NCBI GenBank assembly: GCA_018343915.1
Contig: JABRWF010000006.1
Span: 3,534,001 to 3,598,000, forward strand
Direction: 5' to 3'
DNA: 64,000 nt
Source of the DNA: Agroathelia rolfsii
Lineage: Eukaryota; Basidiomycota; Agaricomycetes; Amylocorticiales; Amylocorticiaceae
In this document: positions 49,382-62,868 of the stretch, in pieces
Layout: each line of letters starts with the position of its first letter
Numbering within the stretch: position 1 is the first letter of the stretch
Translations under genes and position numbers: made by a program
The notes under the pieces: model-generated
What the model was told of the DNA's origin: nothing
Databases searched by the model: none
What the model saw: only the letters and a program-made list of their open reading frames with translations

Positions 49382-51007
49382 TTTTTGAGTAAAGTAGTGC
49401 GCTCTAAAATAGGTCGAGTTCTAGTGAGATATCAGAGTAACAGGAGTTGAATGTGTTATTTGGGGCAAGAGATTTCATGCCGTCCACTTATACTTGGACC
49501 AACGGTGGAGAGGAAGGAGAGAGGATGCAATGTGATGTCAACATGACATCAAATCTTGGGAAATATGGTATCGAGGTTGTGCCTGTACTACATATACATT
49601 TATTTTCATGAGTGCTCGTAGCGACTACGTAAACTTGAACACATGGATTATATATGAATGTGGAGCGGGATTTTTAGTTGGAGTATGGTTTCTGCCACTC
49701 CGATGGTATCAGTAGCGTCTGGACTAGCTAGTTTAATAGGGATGTTATGATTGTGATAGGGAGCCTCTTAAATTTTCTGATACAATTTAATGTAAGGCAG
49801 CCAGCAAAGGGGAACAGGAGCTGGTAGGGTCTGAGAAGTTGATGTGCTTGCAACTGAAGTTACAGTGCTGAAGAATGCTGAGCCCTAATGCGCTGATGCA
49901 GCGCAGATGTGTTTGTTTGTAGGCTTCGAATTTGAATTTGAATACAGGGTTAGCACCTTACAGTTTCGAATCCGAGTTTTCTCTCCGAGCCGTCAGTCTT
50001 TCGAGTTGCTTCACATAGCATAGCCAGAGTCGTTGCTCTATCTCTTCAAGCGCTGGGGGATAACCGCAATTATACTTTACAGAACTTGGTCTTCGTTCAA
50101 TATCACATTACATTGACGTCCCCAGCTACGTCAGCGGATGTACTAATAGTCTATACGCACCAACCTTGCTGCCAGTGGTACTCTTTTTTCTCTCGCTTCC
50201 AAATATTGGCCTGGCTACGTCACGATACGGGTTGCTATACTTGAATGCGGTTGGCAATAACTTAGATCACCGGCGTATCTTCAAAATGAACGCACCGCCA
50301 GCCCCATGTATAGGCATTCGAGCTCGAAGGTGTCTTTCTGAATACGAGACGTAATATCTGAGAATGATGATAGCGTCTCTGTTGGGGTGCAGCGTCATAT
50401 ATTAGAGCGTTTGACAGGAAAGATTATTCAATAAGTAATATTTTGGTCCCATTTAAACCTGAAACACTAGAAACGAATCAGAACGACGTCAGGGTCGTCG
50501 AGAATAAAATATATGCCCCTTGCCCGGTTCCATTAGTCATCTCGGAGTCTTGGACTGTGTAACGTTTCACAGATGTTGAATATAAGCAGCCTATGTCGAA
50601 AACTTAAAATGCCTTGCTCCTAAGCCAAGTAGCGCTAATGTTATAATTTCTTGTAGAAGGCGTATCTAATATCAAATATTCATGCTATTGTCAAAGCTTC
50701 AGAATAAAGATGATATTGTATATTGTTCAACTCCTGTGGCCGGCCAGCGTTATCTGGTCGACGACCCGTCCCGTCCCGATCGGGTATTTGAGATGACCAG
50801 GTCTTTTTCATTAGGCCTCGGATTGTCCACATGATGATTGCGACTCACTCACGCCCTGATTGAACCGATCTAGTTGCCGATATGTGGTTTTGACGAACCT
50901 GCTGTCGGATTCCGAATTTAAGTAAGGGTGTCGATGCCTCTGAAACGCCATTTTAGCTCGCTTCCTTGCGAGTATACTGAAAACACTCAAAAACACACTC
51001 AGCCACT
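49382..51007. other. Intergenic region
   Basis: 1.6 kb with no gene or repeat that I can support. It should hold the promoters of the small membrane protein (left) and of the first DUF6534 gene (right). Confidence 0.55.
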
Positions 51008-52976
51008 ATGTCAGCGGAAGGTTTTCTGGGTCCACTGGAAGTCGGGGTTGTTCTGTCATCCATGTATGTACTATGCTAAGACAGCTGTGCATAGGGGAAC
51101 TTTAATTATGACAGATTTTCAAATTACCAGAATATTTGGTGTCACATGCTTTCAATGCTACTTGTATTTCGTTGACCACTCTACAAATGACTCGGTTGCT
51201 CTCAAGTCTCTCGTAAGTCCCAACTCAGTGGGAGTGACCGCAATATATCGGATCTGATTCTCTGAACATCTATCAGGTCACTTTCTTGATGTACTTTTCT
51301 TGGTTTTAATTGGAGAGATCCACTTCTGATAAGATTAAAATTGCTTAGGATATTGGAAACACTTCACACGGCGTTCATTTGTCACATGTTGTATTTTTAT
51401 ACCATTAAATCCTTTGGTGATGCAGAGAAATTTGCTGTTGTATTATGGCAAGTACTAATTATCCCCTGTGACTCAAAAGCCAATGATGAATATATTATAG
51501 GAGCTTTCTGGTGAGAAAATTACATCTCTATAACTGTCGTATGAGTCCTCTAACTCCAAGGATTAATCATACTCGTAGCTTCAACGCACCGTGTCCGTGA
51601 GTTACATTGTGGAATTGGTCGGAGAAATCTGCAGCACACCGCACTAATCTTTCGACAGTCTCTTTTATCTACTATCACACAGTGGTAAGACCTACATTAT
51701 TTTTACCACAGTCTTGATGTTAACGGTATCGTTCTCCCTCAGTTTCTTGGCCATACGTGTCTATCATCGTGAGACATGAGGAAATTTCATTTCTTTGTTA
51801 CGAATAAACGAGAATTTTGCTATTATTATAGTTAATGGTCGTCGTCCTCGTATACCAGTTATCATTGTAACTTCCCTTTCCCTTCCCTATTGTACAGGCT
51901 ATGCTAACAACTTGACAGGTAACTATTTCCATGTCTATTTCCAGTGAGTGTGGCCACAAGCATTAGATTCCGGCGCTCATTGTACTTACAATGACAGTTG
52001 CCACGATAGGTATGCTCCCAAACAATCGATTTTCCAAATACTGAGTATGAGTTATCGTTCAAGGTTCTGCAATCATAGCGTAAGAAAAAGTTTCTACTCT
52101 GGTGATAGCGTCAACTAATAATTCCATGACGAAAGCTTCTATATGCCGAAACCATTTACTAATGAACAGAACGTTCTGTTCAGTGTGAGCCCATAATATG
52201 TGTGCATTTTGCGCGGATCGATTTTTACTTCCACTGTGCAGCGCCTTGGCAGTCTTGGAACGTTTTTCATACTCATTTGTGACATGATTATTACAACAAG
52301 TATTATCCATCATCTTCAACACAGTCGAGCGCAAGCTACTGGGTTGGTTTGTATTGCGCAATATGATGTAATCGCCAATATTGTTTATCTTACTCTAGTA
52401 CAGAACGAGCAATCTCCATGATAATCAGATACACTCTGAACACCGGTGACTCTTCTTCAACGGATTGCTCATGCTCGACTGGAATTAACATGTTTGATAT
52501 TTAGGACTTTTGACGACGTATGAGTTATTCATTCCTTTACGCACATTCACATGCTCAACAAGGGCGCCAAAGAATATTTGCTCTGATGACCAGTATTGTT
52601 GTGAGTATATTCGGGCATACATCTCCCGAAATATTACAGCAAATTTAGAATCACCTAGTTTTTTGTGCAGCAGGAAGTCTTCACCTATACTCCTTTCGAT
52701 TTTGTACTTTCTCGACGTACGTTCCCTTTTAACTTCATTCTTCACAGGTCTCAAACGCATCACTTAGTATATGTATGCTCTCTGATATCGATGTAAGACC
52801 ATTTAATTGTTTTTATTGCGTCTTATTGATTATTGATTACCAGACTCAATTCACGAACAGCGGTGCAAAAGGAGTTTGCTCCACTTCGCCGTCGCGATAC
52901 AGGGACTAACAACGATATTTTCACCTCAGTTGGCTTTGAATTATCCGTAATCGCAACCACGAATGCTTATGCTTAG
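51008..52976 (+). CDS. DUF6534-type seven-helix membrane protein, copy 1
   Basis: Solved exons are 51008-51063, 51131-51212, 51277-51290, 51349-51447, 51501-51510 and 51579-51596. Next come exons reading SLLSTITQC, FLAIRVYH and LNGRRPRIPVII, and a last exon ending at 52976 (LNSRTAVQKEF ... DIFTSVGFELS). The succession GPLEVGVVLSS, FGVTCFQCYLYF, LETLHTAFICHMLYFY, STITQC-FLAIRVY and FTSVGFEL is the pattern of agaricomycete DUF6534 proteins, GPCR-like in topology and of unknown function. Exons of 14, 10 and 18 nt are unusual. The fourth intron starts with GCAAGT (GC-AG). Two or three short exons before the last one are not fixed with certainty. Confidence 0.78.
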
Positions 52977-53939
52977 ATTTAACGGATTTCTTTCAGGTAT
53001 TTGCTTATAGGACATGGTTGTGGATGAGATGGTGGATTGATTTTCCTCCTTATCACTATGGAAATAAAAGTGGAACATTCACGTGTATGATTCAAGTTTA
53101 TGGATCGTATCAGTACTATTGGGTTTTTGGTATACTAGCAAGCTACATCTAATGTACAGAGCGTAAACAAGTAATATGTGCCAATACACGAGACACAAAC
53201 AATCATACTGCTTCTGTATATTATAGAAAGCTAGTCTTACAAGCGGATTTGCACTCTCCAATTTTCTTCAATTTTATAAATGAAAGCACGAGGCCAGTGA
53301 TTTAAGGAGGACAAGCCTATTCCAAACCAACTAACAGGAAACATCTTTAACCTCTACAATTGCTACATGTACTGACCACAGTATTGTTTAACCATTGACA
53401 ACGTTGACAGGGTCGCCTAGGAATCGATCGATAAGTAACAGCAAATACTAGCATCCTAACGCAAGCTAAAACACCAGCTCGGAACTTTATTCGGTTCTTG
53501 GCCATCGCGAATATGCAGTACTAGACTACATCTCATATAAGCAATTTCTCTTCAAGCCTGTAAGTCATTAGTCCGAAGGTTGTATTCGTCTTCGAGGACT
53601 CGAATTTAAAATAGATACAGCCTGTATGGAGTAAATGCGTATGACGCAGGGGTGATCCGTCCCTACCGGACTTGTAAGGCGGCTTTCTTTTTCCCAGATT
53701 GCATGTGTTTTGAATGTCTCGCTTGGCAGCTACTTCCGAGGTCGGGCCTGGCCTTGATTCAATTGGCTAAACTTGGGTGGAATGATTCGGGGTACTTGCT
53801 ATGCCAGTGCCGTGATTGCTTTTAACCCAGTTTGACTTGTTCAAGTTGTCGCTTTATCTGGTTCTCCCCACCTTTCCATCCGAAATACAAGTAGTGCACT
53901 GAACGAGTCAGCATGCGTGGATACATAACTCCAACGTCA
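52977..53939. other. Intergenic between DUF6534 copies 1 and 2
   Basis: About 1 kb; no gene found. It should include the copy-1 3' end and copy-2 promoter. Confidence 0.55.
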
Positions 53940-55970
53940 ATGGAATCGCTGGTGGCACCACTAGAAATTGCAGTCGTAACTTCGACTGTGTATGTTTTTT
54001 TTTGCTTTAGATGTCGTCTTTCATGATGTGCCAGCGTTCGTTAAATTCAAACTTCCAAACTTCTAGGATTTTTGGTATCACATGCCTACAGTGTTACATG
54101 TATTACATTGAACACTCAACGAATGACCCAGCTTTCCTAAAACATCTCGTGAGTTTGCCCCAATTCAATGGTAGTATTCCGGGTGGTAGTTTACTTGGTT
54201 TGTTTCTATCTTAGGTTGCTGGCTTGATGTAATTAGTTTTTGTTGAACAATATGAATCCTTCTCTGACAAAAACATAATAGGGCGCTGGAAACACTTCAT
54301 GAAGCATTAATTGGTCACCTTCTGTATTTTTACTCTGTGAAGTCATTCGAGCATCCGGAGATCCAAAACAGAAACCCGTGGTGAGTGTAGTTTATTTTTT
54401 TCTCATAATTCTTCACCTGTTGACATTGATTAACCCCCGCGTCTCTGTAGGAGTTATTTTGTGAGAGAAACGTCAATGAAAATAATCGACCTAATATGTT
54501 TAAGCATATTTCCTTCTATAGGCCCAAATCGTTGTTTCAGTAAGTCTTCATATAAACGTCCGCAGTGGTGCACATCCTAAGAAATTGAACAAGGTCCTCC
54601 TGAGTACTATTACTCAGTGGTAAGCTTTGAACAGTTTTATTATGAAAAATGCAATGAATGAGACACCACAGTTTTTTTGCTATGCGTATTTATTATCGTA
54701 AGTTGGAATCCTTGCTCGTCATCTCCCCCAGCGATGTCATGATAAACTAATTGTACTTTTGTTACAGTTAATGGTCGTCATCGTCTCCTTCCGATCACTA
54801 TTGTAGCTTTGTTTCAATTTTCATGATACGAAACTCTGCTAACTGTTCAGTAGGCAGTTGTAGCTGTATTTATGCTTGGTGAGTGGTCGACTGGTAACAC
54901 TGTGTTATCAGAGCCAAGCTCATGTGGGTTTCAACAACAGCATTTACATCATGTATGTACATCCGTCGGCACTTTTAGCTGTTGATTACTTCTGACGACC
55001 AAGTTGAATAGCTATTGCCCTCATGGGGTAAGCCATGACATCCATGATACTGTCAGAATGGGTGAAGAAATGTTCGTTTTCTTAGTGCAGCAGTAGCAGC
55101 CCCTTATACGCCAGTAGAAAGTGTTCTAATCGCCGTAAGTATTTTCTATTGATACCCCGTGGAGCTTATTTTAACTCCCTATATAGAACGCTGGAAGCGT
55201 AAGGATGCTCATCACAACCATATGCGATGTGATGATTACAACAGGCACCATCTATTATCTTCGAAAGAGCAAGACACCACTGGCACTTGCTAAGTAAGCT
55301 CGATCATTGCCTAGGCAGTATTGAGGCTTATGAATCTCATTTCAACTATTTAGGGCAAACCGCGTTATCAATAAGCTTATTAGATACACTTTGAACACCG
55401 GTATGAAGTGTAGAAAAATTTTAATTGGACACAAAATTAAGCCTTTTATTGCATATAAATAGGGCTTCTTACTACGTAACTCACTCATTTCTTCTGATAA
55501 ATTAAAACGACAATTATAATCATTTTCTTAGGATTTTTGCTCTTACTACCGGCATCGTGGTAAGCGTATACAGCCATCTCTCTGAAAAAAGTTTAACAAA
55601 ATATAACAATGCGCAGCTACTTATAGAAAGGGATATGTTCACTTACATCCCTTTCTATTTTATCATGACCCGCTGTAAGTGTTAATTTCTTTATTTGAAT
55701 TTTTCATCGTGACCTAATCAATCACTTACAGTATATGGCTGTTCTCTTGTTTCAATGTACTGAGCCCATTAATATTGTGTTTGTTTGTTTTTTTCCAAAA
55801 AAGATGTACTAACTTTACTCTATTGCAGACTCAACTCTCGTATATCAATGCAGAAGGAATTCATCAACGTTACTCGTGATGTCGAGAATGCCAACATTAT
55901 TCTCACTTCCGTCGGCTTTGATTTATATTTAAACACATCTAATTGTCCAAATCAAACCCGGTTTAGCTAG
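53940..55970 (+). CDS. DUF6534-type seven-helix membrane protein, copy 2
   Basis: Exons 53940-53989, 54067-54148, 54215-54228, 54282-54380, 54451-54460, 54522-54539, 54594-54619, 54672-54697, 54768-54802 and 54854-54878 match copy 1 in size and phase (50 nt versus 56 nt for exon 1). The last exon ends at 55970 (LNSRISMQKEF ... TSVGFDLYLN). Residues read APLEIAVV, IFGITCLQCYMYYIEHSTND, LETLHEALIGHLLYFY, QIVVS, LLSTITQC, FFAMRIYYLNGRH. It is probably a membrane protein with seven helices, of unknown ligand. Some exons between 54950 and 55780 are short and not fully resolved. It sits head-to-tail with copies 1 and 3. Confidence 0.78.
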
Positions 55971-57468
55971 CATTTATCTATGAGCAGGATTGAAATTATT
56001 TGGAGATGTAAGATAATCCAATACCAAGCCGTTCCTATTGACTGGAAGTGAATTGAAGTTCAATTTATTCTGGCTTCTCGTTAGCTGCGAGTCTCGTGAT
56101 TAAGAATCAGTTTGTTATTGCAAACTTTCATTGAGATGAGATTATGATAGCAATCAGGAAACCTACAAATTATCTCAGGGTTTATGAGCCATTGTAATAG
56201 TTGTGTAATTAATCGATCAAACCCTTACGCTACAGCGTTCTACAAACTATTGTCAAGGCCAAGTACGCTGGCACATACAACACTTATGCGTAGCAAATAA
56301 AAAAGAAAAGATCATAAGAATATAAACATTACCTTATAGGGAGGGGTTTGATTATTAGAATCGCCACTTGTGTCTCGCACTTTATTGCCGGCTGGGTTTA
56401 TTACTAGTACAGTTGACTCATTCTAAATTGATAAGGTCAAGGCTGCATAATAAACGACACCTACACAAACATCAAACTATATAAGATTGTCATTAACAAT
56501 TTAATCCCACCATAAAATCCCATATCCGCTGCGTGAAATTTTCATCATTTCCGTTTGCCTCCGTTATGCGGAATGGTACATTTGCTTGTAGTTCTTATTC
56601 AAATGTGCACACATCATATTATTATTACCATTTGCATCATTTATGGTATCAACTGCTAAGCTAGTACATGTATAAGGGCGTTGGAAGTAAACAAGTTTCA
56701 TGGCTCTTGCAACCCTTCTCTCCGAATATCAATTTGATAATGCTAAAAATCTACGAGTTATAAAGATTTACAGCTCTATAGGGCTATAAATTTAGGGAGA
56801 ATCGACTGTAATATGCTCTCCGAGTCCAGGATCAAAACCTTATCACGTGATCATTTCACACCACACTTCCTTATTCTTCCCAACTTACATTACGGCCTCA
56901 TTACACCGTAGTTTGTTTTCAGCACATGATGTAGTATATAAAACGTGTTGAGAAAAAGAAAGCTCTATCAATGTGACTTGAGGTAGTGTTGCCCTCGGCT
57001 CCGCCGGTTTTCAAACTGCGCTAAAGCCTCGACCTTCGGGTCAACTGGCAACTATGCGAACTGAATGAGCCGAGCTGTTAGCACGACAACAAGGACATCC
57101 TTATTAAGATCTCGTGCCCAGAAGCTTCCTTTTTACAGTGTGTAATTTTCTGCCTTCATGAATGTGGAGCAGAATATTGTATAAATCTACCAGTGATGCT
57201 AGTACATTCGAATTATACATCGATGGTTCACTGTCGACCGCCGAACCTGATGAAGCTCGAGGCTGGTCCGATTCAATATCCGAGTCCAGTTTAGGAGCCT
57301 TCAACAACCACGAGTTGTATCGCCAATGGAGCGACTTGGCGAGCCTGCAACGCTTTCGCTTAGGTACGTCGTCTGCATGCATCAATACATGTAATAGTCT
57401 ATTTTCGGTCTCTCTTTCTTTCTCTCTCGCTCCCAAAAGCATTGGACAGTACATAGTGCCCGACTCTC
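55971..57468. other. Intergenic between DUF6534 copies 2 and 3
   Basis: 1.5 kb without a supportable gene. The dispersed repeat copy c lies at 56863-56947. A 116-codon minus-strand frame at 57104-57454 overlaps the copy-3 promoter and has no recognisable motif, so it is left out. Confidence 0.55.
56863..56947 (+). repeat. Dispersed ~80-bp repeat, copy c
   Basis: Direct copy of 30595-30676 with more differences: the core reads TTACACCGTAGTTTGTTTTC then AGCACATGATGTAGTATATAA. Three of the changes are C/G to T/A, as expected from deamination. Confidence 0.65.
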
Positions 57469-59439
57469 ATGTCGGTGGAATCTTTCCTGGGCCCGCTGGA
57501 AATTGCAACCTTAGTTTCATGCGTGTATATTTCATCCTCAATACTAAGAATGAAGAATTGTTATATTCAAACGTGTAAACCCCTAGAATTTTTGGCGTCA
57601 CCTGTTTACAATGCTGCATATATTACGTTGAATATTCTACGAACGACCCAGCACCACTTAAGTCGCTAGTAAGTCTCAATCAAGAAACGTACTACTAGTA
57701 CTTATATAGTCTTATTCTTGTTTCTAGGTGGCCGTCTTGATGTACTTTTAATCTTGGCTGTGTAATCATAGTTCCCAACTCAAACAAGCTTTTTAGGGGA
57801 CTGGAGGCACTTCATATTGTGCTAATTAGCCACACGTTGTACATTTACTCCATTAAGGCCGTGAATGAGGACATATCAAATGGTGTGTTATGGTGGGTGT
57901 TGATGTTTCTTTTCGTAATTTTCCCTGTTCATGGATTCGACAGGAGCTTTCTAGTGAGTTTGGTTGCTTGCATCGTAATCCGATGGGATCTTTTTTTTTT
58001 CTAATATTATTCTTACCTGAAGGCTCAAGTTATAGTTTCTGTGAGTTTCTCTGGAATACAATATATTGCTGCTCTGAGTTTGTCGGGAACTTGAAAGGGT
58101 CTTTTGAGTGCCATTACTCAGTGGTAAAGTTCAAATTATTTCTTTCAATACAGTTGACCTAAGGATGACTGGATCCGATAGCTTCTTCGCTGCGCGTATC
58201 TACTATCGTGAGTTGTCAATACATATATACTCAGCATCTAACCATGTTTTCGGCTCCAGTGAACGATCACCACCTTCTCACCCCGATTGCTATTGTGATC
58301 TACATTTGTTATTATTATTTTTCAAAGAATGCTTTTAACAGTTTGACAGACCAGTGTAGCTGCAGCCACGCTGAGTAAGTACTCCCAGGATGGCCATGAA
58401 CATTAAACTCATTGCTTTTCTGGAAACAGTTACGACATTGTGTATGCATATTGACCATTTTCATACCAGCCCATACTGATTATTAGACTTGAAAGCCATT
58501 GCTATCAAAGGGTGAGATAGGAGTTCTTGATGATGCAGACACAGTAAATAAGGACATATTCAATTTCCCAGTTACATTAGACCATTTCCCTTTGCTTCGA
58601 TGCAAAATGGTATTTTCTCTGTGAGTAACCTCTAAGCTTGATTCTTACATGGATATATTGCCATTTTCAACGTATAGCATGTCGGGAGCGTGAGGATGCT
58701 CCTAACGTCCATTTGTGATGTGACAATTACAATTAGTACGATATACTATCTCCGCAGAACTCGAACACCAATTGCTGGGTACGTTTGATTTTAATTTAGT
58801 ATGTTGTGTCTTCCAGTTTTGATTCTTCTGACCTAGTACAAACCGTGTAATCAACAAGCTTATCATATATACTCTAAATACGGGTAATAATCATTTAAAT
58901 TTTGCTCGTTAGATATTAGAATCGCTAATTATTACCGACCAGGGCTTCTCACTACGTAATCGTTTTTGATCTATCCCTTCCGCTCAAGATAGCTCACGAT
59001 AAAGACGTTCAAGTATTTTTGCTATCATTACTGGTGTCATTGTAAGTGTGCACACTGTTTATTTTAACCTTAGCATGGGACTTAGTCAACGCGATAATCC
59101 GTAGTTCTTGACACAAAAAGCCCCTTTCACTTATACGCCCTTTTACTTCGTTATGACTCGATGTAAGTCGTATGTTCATCTGATGTTGCAAATGTAACTA
59201 AATTTACCATATAGTGTATACATGCTCCCTTATTTCAATGTAAATTTATTGCTACCGCTTTCATCTATTCCTACTAATTTTATTTTACCAGACTCAATTC
59301 TCGTACAGCTATGAAAGAACAGCTTGCCAGTGCCGCCCGCGGAGCTGAGGCTTCTAACGCTATATTCACTTCAGTTGGCTTTGATCTCGCCGTGCGACCG
59401 GTTTCATACGACTATTCTAGCCAGACGTGTAGCCCATAA
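57469..59439 (+). CDS. DUF6534-type seven-helix membrane protein, copy 3
   Basis: Exons 57469-57524, 57587-57668, 57728-57741, 57797-57892, 57944-57953 and 58023-58040 repeat the plan of copies 1 and 2 (56/82/14/96/10/18 nt). They are followed by GLLSAITQC, FFAARIYY, LNDHHLLTPIAI and a last exon ending at 59439 (LNSRTAMKEQL ... IFTSVGFDLAV). It begins MSVESFLGPLEIATLV, close to copy 1. The absence of stops in every solved exon suggests a functional gene. The role is unknown; fungal seven-helix proteins of this kind are often proposed as receptors or channels without proof. Confidence 0.77.
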
Positions 59440-60236
59440 CATTTGCACAGATGGCAGGTGACGCTAAAGAGCCGATGACGAGGTGCCGGTGCTAGGTTGG
59501 GAGGATTAAAAAGTTGTAGCGGCATCCAAGTCGCCTTTTAGACCTTAGCTATTTTTTGCAGATGCGTTACTTTCACATGCTTTCAGTGTATAGTAAATAA
59601 TTAGTTTATCGATGGCATGAGACCTGTAATCCGGTTGTTATCTTCATTTTGCTCGATCCCAGAGTGAAACAAACGAAAATCTGGTCACTGACAGTTATGT
59701 GCTTCTGTAAAACTCTTTAAGTATCAATAGAGATCTAGTTCTTCATGATATTACCCTGAAAACATGTTCAAAAGACTCAGATGCACCAGCAGAACCACCT
59801 TTCCCTCACTTCACTTGCCGTCCGTCTCCCTCCACAGAGGCTGCTCCTCTAGACGTTTTCGTGTTTACATTCCGTTGTCAGTGACGAAGTCCGGAGCCTG
59901 TCCTCTCATTATGCAGGGCATCGACTGTGTTATCGGCTTTAGAACCCATCCAAACCATTTTGCCTCATCCTTTATCAACTGTATGGTTGTTATATGCATC
60001 TTTAATGACCCAACCCACAATAGATTAAAGGTTTATCGCAATTCATAGAATCGAACTCAAATAACTCAAACCTTCATGCATCATGTCCGAATTACAGTCT
60101 TTTACCAGTCTTTTACCAATCAACACCGACATGGGCAGGGTAATAGCTATTGAAAATGAATTTGCAAAGAATTTTCTCGTGCATGCTTTTATGATAGATG
60201 TGAAAAGCACACCTACACGTGACACTTATGAACTCC
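59440..60236. other. Intergenic, convergent ends of DUF6534 copy 3 and kinase gene
   Basis: About 0.8 kb. A 94-codon + frame at 59764-60048 has no recognised motif and is not accepted. Nothing else is visible. Confidence 0.5.
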
Positions 60237-62072
60237 TTATGATTGATGCTTGAGAAAAAGGCGCAATTCCGACGACTTCAACTCCATCACAATCTTATTC
60301 ATCTCCCCACGTTCCTCTGGGTTGAGTTTCCACCTGTCATTGACAAAGCCCATAACAAACTCGGGGATGTGACTTGTTCCCTCCGGCAGCTCATCATCTT
60401 TAGGCCATGGAGGCGGTGCACCACATAGAATGTCACGAATAATGGGCCCATGTTGGAGATGCTGATAATATGGGACTTTTCCTGTTAAAATCTGATTGAA
60501 GTTCGGGAATTAATCAGATACGGATGTAGCATAATCATATTTCCTCAAAACATGGGTTTTACAGCTTACTTCATATGCAGTACAGCCAAACGACCATACA
60601 TCAGATGCAGATGTCGGCCTTGCAGATGTACCATCCGAAATGACCTCGGGAGCACTCCATCGAAGCGCGCCAATTCTGTAAGCCGACGTACATCCCTTTA
60701 ACGGATCGTTCGGGATAAACTCGGACGCATCCTTGTCAAGAGATTCTATTGTATCTATTGTCGCGTATTCCATCGGTTCTAGCACTTCTTATACTATCTG
60801 TGATAAGCCAAAGTCGCATAGTAAAGCATGTCCATCATCGCTAATAAGGACGTTCGTCTGTGAGGATAAGGGCAATTATTTAGTGTCACCATTTGGAAAG
60901 GTACGTAATCAAGTGTTTACAGCTTTGAGATCTCCATGAACAATTGGTGGGTTGCATAAATGAAGATATTCCAGACCACAGGCGATTTCATAAACCTAGC
61001 GAAACGTTTAGCCAGGTAGACACCTTGAATTTTTTTGCGATAAGCGCGAGGCGTACCAGAGTGAATTTTTCTTGAATCGAAAATATTCTTGTAAGGAGGT
61101 AATGAGAAGCACTGCCATGGCAATACCATGCCATTACCATGCTGGGACCTCCAGCCGGGGACGCCATATATACACCCCAAAACTCAACGATGTTGGGGTG
61201 GTTCAGACGAGTCCATACACGAACTTCTCTGGCAAGCCTCTAGAGTAAAAAAAATGGAAAGGTTGGAAAAACGCTGTTATATGTAAGAAGTCGTTCATTA
61301 CTCTGCGGAGACGCGACATTCCATCTTCATTGCTCTTCAAGTTGATTATGGAGAGCATTTTGACTGCTACCTTGTTAGTAACCGTCAGCTGACCGAAGAG
61401 AACATGTATAACCTGTAATCTTACTTGAGTCTTTATTCCGTCGAATGTATACCACCCTTTGCAAACCTCGGCGAATCCGCCAACGGTCACATCTCCTGTA
61501 TCTTCTAATTCAATTTTCTCCGTGAGATCAACAATATCAAATATCTGCAAGCTAGCAAGCGATTCGACCAAAGAGATGTGCGAGGAGAAGAATGAAACGT
61601 TTCTGGAATGAAAAAGGGTATCCAGGGGCACGGAGCAAAATATGGCTTTGGGCTGTGTACAAAAGATGAAAAATTGAATGCAACTTAAAGGGGTGAAAAT
61701 TACATATTGTGAGCGTGATTCCCCGATATTAAGCCCTTCTCCAACACTCTCGACTGACGACGATCGTGGCGGGTGTACACCGAGTTTTATTACATGCAAT
61801 CTAAATTGAACTGAACCGATAGCCATCTGAGGCTCGCGGCCATCGTATTTGCAAATCTGCTTCTTGATAATGACTATGGTTGGTGGACCAAGAGTCATGA
61901 ATTTAGCGCTCGGTTTTTGGAGGGCAATAAGCTTACTGCCAGAACCCTGTAACACAGCACCCGGAATCTTAGAAGTATCTAATAAGGAATGCAGCCTTCC
62001 AAGGACCTTTTTACGTCCAAAGAGTCGCAATTCGCACAAGTCCATGGTAATGCGGGTGGTTTCTTTTTCCAT
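60237..62072 (-). pseudogene. C2-like/protein-kinase gene with an in-frame stop
   Basis: The N-terminal part (LCELRLFGRKKVLG, KLIALQKPSAKF, SVQFRLHVIKLG) looks like a C2-type beta sandwich. The kinase domain follows: degenerate glycine loop GDVTVGGFAEVCKG, VAVKML, NHPNIVEFWGVY, catalytic loop HGDLKATNVL (HGD instead of HRD), CDFGLSQI, RWSAPEVISDG, SDVWSFGCTAYEI, and C-lobe to the TAA at 60237. Between DFG and APE the frame meets TAA at 60789-60791, and no plausible intron removes it (the only GT...AG pair is 16 nt apart). The rest is intact and introns are clean, so this is a young pseudogene or a sequence error. The upstream start is uncertain; the ATG at 62072 is the best candidate. Confidence 0.7.
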
Positions 62073-62868
62073 GGTGCTAAAAAGTGGGATGTTATCCGAC
62101 CCATTTGAACTAGGCTCTGAAAGGCTGAAATAATTACAGTGAGTATGATATATTCCAATTAGGATTTGAGTCCCAAGATGGCGTCGTTTTTGCCATTCTT
62201 TGACCGTCCGCATAAATAATCAGGTAAAGTCTCCGAGGATTAAGAATCGAGCGTCCAAATCGTCTATAGAACGAAATATCTACAATTTGTAGCCAGGAAT
62301 ATGCATGTGGAGATACATTAACAGGATATCTTTTCAGTAGTTGCTTTGCCGCCGCCTAAAACACAGATACTGAGCATGAATATGTTCACCTGAAATGTGC
62401 AAGAAGGTTTGAGAGTGCGCAAACTCGGTCATTTACGATCCCAGTACTAGAGCACAGAATACAGCACGGGAATGGGTGTCGCTTGAAAGAATAAATAACA
62501 AATTGCTGAAGAATGGTAGTGGTAGATAGAGCTACAATTTGCACAGCAATTCCAACACTTTTGCTCGTGATCCCCATCGTGATGGGATATGATTGGGTGA
62601 TCTTGTGTCTACATAAGATTGGTCTTTTAAAACTGAAGGTTAGTTATAAGAGTGAGTTAACTTTTGAGCTATTTCTAGTAGATACAATATGTTAAGTTGG
62701 TAATATGCCGCTTCGACAAAAGCCATGGCCATGGCCAAGGCCTATCACAATCACGGTAGTGACGATCCTGAGCCACATGTGCTACCGATCACGTGATTAA
62801 GGGAGCGCGTCGCGTCTGTCCCGGCGCGCTTTGCACACAGACAAACATTTCTGTAATCGACTAGCACT
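62073..62868. promoter_or_regulatory. Divergent intergenic region kinase gene/SMC2
   Basis: About 0.8 kb between two divergent genes. A TCACGTGA palindrome lies at 62789-62796, about 75 bp upstream of the SMC2 ATG. No other gene is seen. Confidence 0.5.

Noticed and set aside
57104..57454. 116-codon minus-strand frame upstream of DUF6534 copy 3
   Set aside because: It overlaps the probable promoter, has no motif, and a similar frame is absent upstream of copies 1 and 2.
60780..60800. An intron removing the TAA in the kinase gene
   Set aside because: The only GT...AG pair around it spans 16 nt, too short for splicing, and would shift the frame.
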